Below are positions 57,366 through 64,000 of a stretch of 64,000 nucleotides of DNA, one piece after another (the stretch's first letter is position 1; each line of letters begins with the position of its first letter). Where the stretch lies: assembly GCA_033439765.1 (NCBI GenBank), contig JAULSN010000005.1, positions 2,929,001-2,993,000 of the forward strand. The letters are read 5' to 3'. The position numbers were made by a program, and so were the translations under genes. This DNA comes from Lasiosphaeria ovina (Eukaryota; Ascomycota; Sordariomycetes; Sordariales; Lasiosphaeriaceae). The notes beneath the pieces are model-generated. The model ran no database searches and was not told the DNA's origin. It saw nothing but the letters and a program-made list of their open reading frames with translations.

Positions 57366-57390
57366 CGTCGGGATAAATCGAACCAGGACC

Positions 57391-59202
57391 ATGGCATCCC
57401 AAGACTCGACCTACGCCTCCCCAAAATGGTGGAAGGAAGCCATCATATACCAAGTGTACCCGTCGTCCTTCCAATCCCACCCCGGCAACACGACAGGCTG
57501 GGGATCGGTCAAGGGCATCACGTCGAGGCTCGACTACCTCAAAGAGCTCGGCGTCGACGTGCTGTGGACATCGCCAATCTACAAGTCGCCCCAGGCCGAC
57601 ATGGGCTACGACATCGCCGACTACGAGGACATTGACCCCTGCTACGGGACGCTGGCCGACGTGGACGACCTCATCCGCGAGCTGAAGCGGCGAGACATGC
57701 GCCTGGTGATGGATCTGGTAGTGAACCACACCAGCAACCAGCATGCTTGGTTTCTCGAGAGCAAGAGCAGCAAGACGAACCCCAAACGCGACTGGTACAT
57801 CTGGAAGGCGCCCAAGAGCATCAACCCCGACGGCAGCCCCGAGCCGCCAAACAACTGGGCTCAGATTCTCGGCGAAGCGAACTCGGCTTGGAACTATGAC
57901 CAAGTCACGGGCGAGTACTACCTTGGTCTGTTCACTCCCGACCAGCCCGACCTGAACTGGGAGAATCCCGAGGTGCGAGAGGCCGTCTGGGACGTCATGC
58001 ACTTCTGGCTGAAGCGCGGCGTCTCCGGGTTCCGCATGGACGTCATCAACCTGATCTCCAAAGTGCCCTCGTACCCCGATGCACCGCTCATCCTAGGCCC
58101 CGGGCACAAGTACCAGCCTGGCCAGCAGTTTTTCGTCAACGGGCCCAAGCTGCACGACTACCTCACCGAGATGAACCGACAGGTGCTGAGCAAGTACGAC
58201 GCCCTTGCGCTGGGCGAAATGCCTTTTATATATGACGAGGACGAGATCCTAAAGGCCGTCGGCGCCCGGTCCGGAGAGCTCAACATGATCTTCATCTTTG
58301 GCCTCGTCGACATCGACAATCCGAACGTACGCATGGCGCTCAAGCCGTGGACGGTGCGCGAGATGAAGGCCATCATCACGCGCTGGCAGCGCACCATGAT
58401 TGAGAAAGACGGCTGGAACACCGTCTTCATCGAGAACCACGACCAACCGCGCTCCGTGTCGCGGTATGCCGACGACAGCGATGAATGGAGAGACAAAGGG
58501 GCAAAGCTGCTCGCGCTGATGCAGACCACGCTGGGCGGCACCCTGTTTGTGTACCAGGGCGAGGAGATTGGGATGCGTAATGCGAGGTCGGGCGAGTGGC
58601 CACCAGAGGCCTTTCGAGACGTTGAGACCATCAACTACTGGAAGAAGGTCCAGACACTGTATGCCAACGACCCCGACATGCTGTCGCTGGGCCGGAAGGT
58701 GATGGACATGAAGGCGCGGGACCACGCGAGAACCCCGATGCAGTGGAGTGCAGCGCCGAATGCGGGATTCTGCGACCCGGAGGTCACGCCATGGATGAGA
58801 GTCATGAGCGACTACAAGACGGTCAACGTCGAATCGCAAATGCAGCAGCAGTCGGGCGAAGACAGTGATGGTGAGCTGACCACCTGGCAGTTCTGGCAGC
58901 GGTGCTTGAAGAACCGCGCAGAGCACAAGGAGGTGTTTGTCTATGGCGATTTCCACGACCAGAGCCCTGCCGACCCGAATGTTTACGCCTATATTCGGAC
59001 GAGCAGCGTGGACAGTGGAGACCGGTGGTTGGTGGTGCTGAACTTCTCCGGGCAGAAGCAGAGGTTTGTGCTTCCCGAGGCGCTGGAATTGGAGTCCTGG
59101 GCGTTGGGCAATTACGTCTCCGAGAAGACGCCACGGAAACCACTTGGGAGGGCTGTGGATCTGCAAGAGTGGGAAGGCCTGATTGGAAAAGTGAGGAGGT
59201 AG
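57391..59202 (+). CDS. GH13 alpha-glucosidase, predicted isomaltase (oligo-1,6-glucosidase type)
   Basis: Single exon, 603 residues, no signal peptide, so probably cytosolic. The (beta/alpha)8 barrel starts WWKEAIIYQVYPSSFQ. Conserved regions are visible in order: DLVVNHTS, GFRMDVINL with nucleophile Asp217, ALGEMPF with acid/base Glu276, and FIENHDQPR with Asp351. Spacing closely matches yeast Ima1 (Asp215, Glu277, Asp352). The residue after the nucleophile is Val (V218). In yeast enzymes Val here goes with alpha-1,6 (isomaltase) activity and Thr with maltase activity, so isomaltose-type substrates are predicted. QPDLNWENPEVR and the calcium-loop-like start are typical of the maltase/oligo-1,6-glucosidase subfamily. 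No sugar transporter or regulator gene lies beside it. Its promoter contains a MITE-like element and a CA microsatellite. The frame is intact. Confidence 0.92.
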   Translation: MASQDSTYASPKWWKEAIIYQVYPSSFQSHPGNTTGWGSVKGITSRLDYLKELGVDVLWTSPIYKSPQADMGYDIADYEDIDPCYGTLADVDDLIRELKRRDMRLVMDLVVNHTSNQHAWFLESKSSKTNPKRDWYIWKAPKSINPDGSPEPPNNWAQILGEANSAWNYDQVTGEYYLGLFTPDQPDLNWENPEVREAVWDVMHFWLKRGVSGFRMDVINLISKVPSYPDAPLILGPGHKYQPGQQFFVNGPKLHDYLTEMNRQVLSKYDALALGEMPFIYDEDEILKAVGARSGELNMIFIFGLVDIDNPNVRMALKPWTVREMKAIITRWQRTMIEKDGWNTVFIENHDQPRSVSRYADDSDEWRDKGAKLLALMQTTLGGTLFVYQGEEIGMRNARSGEWPPEAFRDVETINYWKKVQTLYANDPDMLSLGRKVMDMKARDHARTPMQWSAAPNAGFCDPEVTPWMRVMSDYKTVNVESQMQQQSGEDSDGELTTWQFWQRCLKNRAEHKEVFVYGDFHDQSPADPNVYAYIRTSSVDSGDRWLVVLNFSGQKQRFVLPEALELESWALGNYVSEKTPRKPLGRAVDLQEWEGLIGKVRR

Positions 59203-60573
59203 GCTCTAGGCAACTCTTGAATCGACTTGGCCTGTAATGCGGTCGGCTCGGAGTTCGCGATCTTCTCCGCCCGCCCTTGCAGCCGTAGTCAAATCGCAGG
59301 CTTACAGACGAGAAGGTAGAATCTGCCTTGGCGAGCTGGTGAATGTTGTAGCGCGCGAATGTGCATCCTATACAGTATGTATTCTTACACACACACAGTA
59401 AACGAAGTGGCCCGAATTGAGCGGGCCGCACCTTCCTTGCGGGAAAGCCGCCCCTACTGAAGAAATTGCGATGCTCAAACTTTGACACAGTGCAAACAGC
59501 CACTGGGCCTTCAATGTCAGAGCCGCCCATCGACAACTCCAGCAGCGCCGATATGATTTGTCTGAACTGCTGAGGGCTGCATCACCACAACCGTCCGTTA
59601 CGGATTGGCAGATTAGCTAGTAAGCTTAAACGCTGATTCGTAGAAAGCAGATGTCCGTCTATCCCTGAAGTCTTTCTGTTTTTAGCTGAGGATTTCCCCC
59701 TGCGTAACCTGGTCGGTTAACACTTCACATTGAACAGGCACAGACAAACAACCTTGGGGGAGATGGCCGCCAAAGGATTAGTGCTATTGCGTCCTCCGGC
59801 CATTGATAATGGACAACGGCCGAAGATACCCTGTTCAACACATCGGAAACCCGACAACAGTATGGAGTACTCCGTAGTTAGGAGCACATGGACCGTGAAC
59901 TTGTCGACCTTTAGCCGTCGCCATCGGATAACAGGCTAGGCCCAGATGGTTGTGAACCGTCAAATCGAAGATGCAGATGCGCATTGTGCTAGCCGCCCAT
60001 CTCGGTGAACTACATTCTGACCAGTCAATTATTGGCAGCCTAGAATTCTGCACCCAAATGCGACGAGATGGGGCGGCTCAAAGGGGCTGGAAATCCCGAA
60101 GCAGGGCCTCGCATACGGAGGCTCGGGCAAAAAGAAAGGGTCACCTTCCCCAGTACCTTCCCATTGCAATGTTCAGAACGCCACGTTCCAGAATTGGCTA
60201 AGCTTCCTACGCCAGCTGCCTGGTTAACAAACAAATCCTCCACAGTGTAGAAAGATAACGATCTAGGGGCTATTACAGGGGGATTATCGATTCTGAAGCC
60301 CTGGGCCGGCACCTGGCAAGATAGTTCGTACTGTGGGAGTTTAAAACTTGGCTACTGTGGAGGGTGACCCTTTCTTTTTGCCCGAGCCTCCGTACATGTA
60401 CAGCGTTTCGCATTTTTCTTGAGCCGAGTGCTGGCGGGTTGAGACCTGTCAGTCTTCCTATGTTAGCACGTTGTAGCCACCGAGCTTTCACCGAAACCCG
60501 CCAAACGACCTAGACCTACTTGTACCAGCGATGTTGGACGATTGAGTCCTTTGATACAACAGCTGTTCCTACC
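59203..60573. promoter_or_regulatory. Intergenic region between the GH13 gene and the NLR locus
   Basis: No gene was recognised. It holds the GH13 3' side, one TACTCCGTA copy (59868-59876) and a 277-bp MITE-like element (60116-60392) ending 181 bp before the NLR start codon. Confidence 0.45.
60116..60392. mobile_element. MITE-like element with about 30-bp terminal inverted repeats and TA target duplication
   Basis: The left terminus CGGAGGCTCGGGCAAAAAGA plus AAGGGTCACC is a perfect inverted match to the right terminus ending GCCCGAGCCTCCG at 60392. Similarity continues a further 10 bp or so (TCC.CAGTA). Both ends are flanked by TA (60114-60115 and 60393-60394). The 277-bp element has no coding capacity. 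This is the expected form of a non-autonomous Tc1/mariner-superfamily element. Confidence 0.82.
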
Positions 60574-63500
60574 ATGTCGGAACCGCCCATCGAAGACTAC
60601 GGAATTGGTTGGATATGTGCCCTGCAAGAGGAATACGAAGCCGCATGCCGGATGCTCGATGATGAATTCGAATGCCCTGATATGGACGAAGTTAACGACA
60701 ACAACACGTACGTCTTTGGCCGTATTAATGGGCACAATGTGGTCATTGGATGCTTGCCATATGGTCGATACGGGACCACCTCGGCTGCCTGCATCGCTAG
60801 AGACATGGTCCGCTCGTTCCCAAACTTGAAGTTTGCCTTGATGGTGGGCATTGGCGGAGGCGCGCCGACACGGGAAAGAGACATTCGACTCGGCGACGTC
60901 GTGGTTAGCGTACCAAAGGGAGTGCTCGGTGGCGTGGTGCAATACGATTTCGGGAAACGCTTGTCAAACGGCCGGTTCCAGCGGACCGGCCAACTGAACG
61001 CTCCTCCCGAGGCGCTTCTGGGAGCTCTGCCCGAGATCAGACGGCGCCACAACGACCACCGGGAAGCCGGATACCATCGCCGAAAACTTGAAGCTCATGG
61101 AAGATATGCCCGACTATCGACGGCCGGCCCAAGATCAGTTGTTTCGCACCGACTATGGTCACAAGGACGGAAAGAGCTGTGACGCCTGCGAGGCTGACGG
61201 CTTGGAGGAGCGTCCGCCGCGTTCTACCCGCCGTGAAGTATCTGTCCACTATGGCATCATTGCATCTGCCAACTCAGTCATGAAAGACGCGGTGGAGAGA
61301 GACCGAATTGCCAAAGATCCAGAGCTGAACGTGCTGTGCTTCGGGATGGAAGCCGGGGGTTTGATGAACAGCTTTCCGTGTCTGGTAATTCGAGGCATCT
61401 GCAATTATTCCGACTCCCATAAGAACGACGAGTGGTACAACTACGCAGCGCTCACAGCTGCAGCGTATGCGAGAGAGCTTCTCCATGTGCTCAAACCTAA
61501 AAGGATGTCTGCGTTGCCGTCATGGGCTGGCAAGATAGAAAGCTGTGAGTTGAAGTTATGAAATAGGGCTACATTGGATGTCTCTGGCTGGCTAACTAAT
61601 TATTCTACATATGTAGTGCTGTCAAACGTTCAAACTGGACTCTCGGACATAGGAAGAAGGACAGACGACATTTTACGTCATCATCATAATGAGGAAGAGC
61701 AGAAGATTTTGGACTGGCTCACGCCAATTGACTACAGTCTGCAACAGAATGACTACTTCAGGCTACAGCAGCCGGGAACTGGCCAGTGGCTTCTAGATTC
61801 GAACGAGTACCAGACTTGGCTAGTCACACGCAAGCAGACGCTCTTCTGCTAAGGCACCCCGGGAGCCGGGAAGACGATACTCACATCCATTGTGGTTGAC
61901 GATCTCTGCAAAAGATTCCAAGGCGACCCAACAATATGTCTCGCATATATATACTGCAATTCCAGGCGAAAAGAGGACCAAAAGATTGACGACCTGCTGG
62001 CGAGTCTCCTCAAACAGCTAAGCCAGAAGAGGGCTTCTCTGCCGAAAGAAGTGAAAACCCTTCATGACAAGCACAAGTCTAACCGCACTCGGCCGACACT
62101 GGAGGAAATCTCGAAAATACTCAACCATGTCGTTGCTGACTACTCTCAAGTTTTCGTCATTATTGATGCACTGGACGAGTGCGAAGCATCCGATGGCTGC
62201 CGAGCGACACTTTTGACAGAGATCTTCAACCTCCAGACTGTGTCGGAAGCCAACGTCTTTGCAACTTCAAGATTCATTCCGGAGGTCAATGAAAAGTTCA
62301 AAGGCAGTGTCTCACTAGAGATCCGTGCGACCGACGAGGACGTGAGCGCATATCTCCACAGCCACATGTCTCGACTTCCAACTGTCGTTGGCCGCAGCTT
62401 AGAACTCTAGGAGGAGGTCAGGAGTGGGATCATCTGGTCAGTCTAAGGAATGTATGTAGCCACTTTCTAAAGACGATGTACGGCGTTAATATATCCTCAG
62501 GTTTTTTCTTACAAAACTGCATCTTGATTCCTTAATTGGAAAGAGACCGCCCCTGGCCGTCCGAAAGGCTCTTGCAAAACTGCCGACCGGGTCGGATGCA
62601 TACGACCTTGCATATCAGGACGCGATGGAACGGGTTGAAGGCCAGGCCAAGGACCAAGAGAGCCTTGCCAAACAGGCCTTATCATGGATTACATGCGTAA
62701 AGCGACCGCCGACTACGTTGGAGCTTCAGCATGCTCTCGCTGTAGAATTAGGCAGACGAGAGCTCAGGAGAGACAATATATCGGATGCCGAAGATATTAT
62801 CTCGGTATGCGCTGGGCTGGTCACGGTCGACGAAGAAAGCAGCGTCATACGGTTGGTCCACTATACAACACAGGAATATCTTGAGAGAACCCAATGCAAT
62901 TGGTTTCCGGAACCAGAGTCTGATATAACGACAACTTGCCTTACCTACCTTCTATTCGACGCCTTTGAGGACGGCATCTGCCACACGGACTCCGAATTTG
63001 ACAAAAGCCTGCAGCTAAATCCGCTTTATGAATATGCGGCACGCAGCTGGGGTCACCATGCTCGGAAGTCTTCGAAATTATGCCACTTGTTTGAGGAATT
63101 CGCAGCGTACCAAGCAAAGGCGGAGGCGGTGAGCCAAGCGCTCATGGTCGTCAAGGACTACCCCGAAGATTTATATATAATAGTGAGGTGTTTCTAAAGC
63201 AGATTAAGGCCCTCCATTTAGCAGTATTCTTTGGAGCTGAAGAAGCAGTAAACTACCTTCTTCAAAATTTCGAATCTTTTGACTTGCGTGATAGTGACGG
63301 CCGGACACCGCTGAGCTGGGCCGCTGAGAAGGGGCACGTAGCCGTCGTCAAGCTATTGCTTGCCACAGGCCAGGTCGACCCCAACTTGGAGGATACTGTT
63401 TATCAGAGAACACCGCTGACATAGGCTGCCGAAAAGGGGTACGAGGCTGTCGTCCAGGTACTATTGTCCACAGGCCGGGTCGAAGCCAACTTGTGGGATA

Positions 63501-64000
63501 TGTTTCTTGGCATAACACCGCTATGCTACGCCGCTCAGCACGGGCACGAGGCTGTCGTCCGGCTATTGCTCGCCTCAGGCCAAGTAGACGTTGATTTGAA
63601 GGATAATGCCTATGGCCAAACACCGCTGAGCCATGCCGCCCAAAACGGGCACGTGGCTATTGTCAAGCTATTACTCGCCACAGGCCAGGTCGAAGCCGAC
63701 TCGAGGGATAACAAGGGCTGGACACCACTAAGCTGGGCCGCTACGTACGAGCAGGTGGCCGTCGTCCGGGTATTGCTCGCAACAGGCCAGGTCGAGCCCG
63801 ACTCGAGAAACAATAATGGACAGACACCACTATTCCTTGCCGCTGGGAGCGACCACGACGCTGTTGCCCAGTTACTACTCTCTACGGGCGAGGTCGAGGC
63901 CGATTCCAAGGATACATTGAACAGGACACCGCTAAGCAACGCTGCTGAGCAAGGGAACGAGGCTGTCGTCCGGCTATTGCTCTCCACAGGCCAGGTTGAA
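60574..64000 (+). pseudogene. NLR-type gene: nucleoside-phosphorylase-like domain, NACHT, ankyrin repeats; disrupted and cut by window end
   Basis: The ATG at 60574 (MSEPPIEDYGIGWICALQEE) opens a PNP_UDP-like domain (FALMVGIGGGAPT, DIRLGDVVVS, later VLCFGMEAGGLMNSFPCLVI and RGICNYSDSHK). It is followed by a linker helix ([15 protein letters not shown]), a NACHT domain with P-loop GTPGAGKT (61853-61876) and Walker [12 protein letters not shown], a helical region (ALAKLPTGSDAYDLAYQDAM, IRLVHYTTQEYLERTQ), and from 63.2 kb ankyrin repeats running off the window. Likely introns: 61545-61616 (branch GCTAAC) and 62452-62500. Lesions: a frameshift near 61050, TAA 61850, TAG 62408, TAA 62444, an extra TA near 63170, and TAG 63422. 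The family acts in fungal non-self recognition and programmed cell death. This allele looks dead unless the lesions are sequence errors. Confidence 0.8.

Larger units (their letters stand above)
55213..57390. promoter_or_regulatory. Intergenic region with small transposon-like repeats, upstream of the GH13 gene
   Basis: No conserved gene was seen. The interval contains a diverged inverted-repeat copy (55838-55948), a MITE-like element (56969-57191) and a CA-rich microsatellite next to the GH13 start. The GH13 promoter must lie at the right end. A 16-T run occurs near 55340. Confidence 0.45.

Noticed and set aside
58249..59166. 305-codon minus-strand frame over the GH13 gene
   Set aside because: His/Leu/Val-rich antisense shadow of a GC3-biased gene; the GH13 frame has all catalytic motifs.

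Overview
The window is nuclear DNA of a filamentous ascomycete (Pezizomycotina), most likely a Sordariomycete and possibly Hypocreales. The evidence is small introns (mostly 49-120 bp) with fungal GTRNGT donors and CTAAC/CTGAC-type branch sites, GC3-rich codon use in housekeeping genes, a NACHT/ankyrin NLR-type gene with a nucleoside-phosphorylase-like N-terminus, and transposon relics whose stop codons fit repeat-induced point mutation (RIP). The species call is inference; no rRNA or mitochondrial sequence is present to settle it. I found no tRNA, rRNA or CRISPR array.

Layout. (1) 3.3-12.5 kb is a compact housekeeping block: ATG18 (minus), AP-2 alpha adaptin (minus, seven exons including a 14-nt microexon), an NDUFAF5-type mitochondrial methyltransferase (plus), and ARPC5 of the Arp2/3 complex (minus). 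(2) 12.5-37.1 kb is a 24.5-kb stretch with no convincing conserved gene. It is not AT-rich and holds many microsatellites, homopolymer runs, one tiny inverted-repeat element and one weak small-protein candidate. (3) 37.1-39.3 kb is TAF4 of TFIID. (4) 39.3-50 kb is an accessory, transposon-rich patch: a possible LTR and gag start, an internally deleted pogo/Fot1-type transposase, a Ty3/gypsy integrase fragment, and disrupted genes (an uncharacterised fungal protein, an ankyrin-ZZ protein, a WD40 scrap). (5) 50.6-59.2 kb returns to intact genes: the pre-mRNA 3'-end endonuclease CPSF73/Ysh1 and a GH13 alpha-glucosidase with an isomaltase-type active site. (6) 60.6-64.0 kb is a broken NLR-type gene (phosphorylase-like domain, NACHT, ankyrin repeats) running off the window end.

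How the genes relate. The intact genes do not form a pathway. AP-2 alpha, ARPC5 and ATG18 all act in membrane traffic, but nothing in the sequence suggests co-regulation. The more informative pattern is the contrast between clean housekeeping islands and two accessory islands where immune-type repeat genes (ankyrin, WD40, NACHT) lie beside transposon remnants. Most stop codons there can be reached from CAA, CAG or TGG by one C-to-T change on either strand, as RIP would produce. Two MITE-like elements with TA target duplications sit just upstream of the GH13 gene and the NLR gene.

Exon boundaries were read by eye from splice signals, frame continuity and recalled family sequence. All coordinates are therefore predictions without transcript support.
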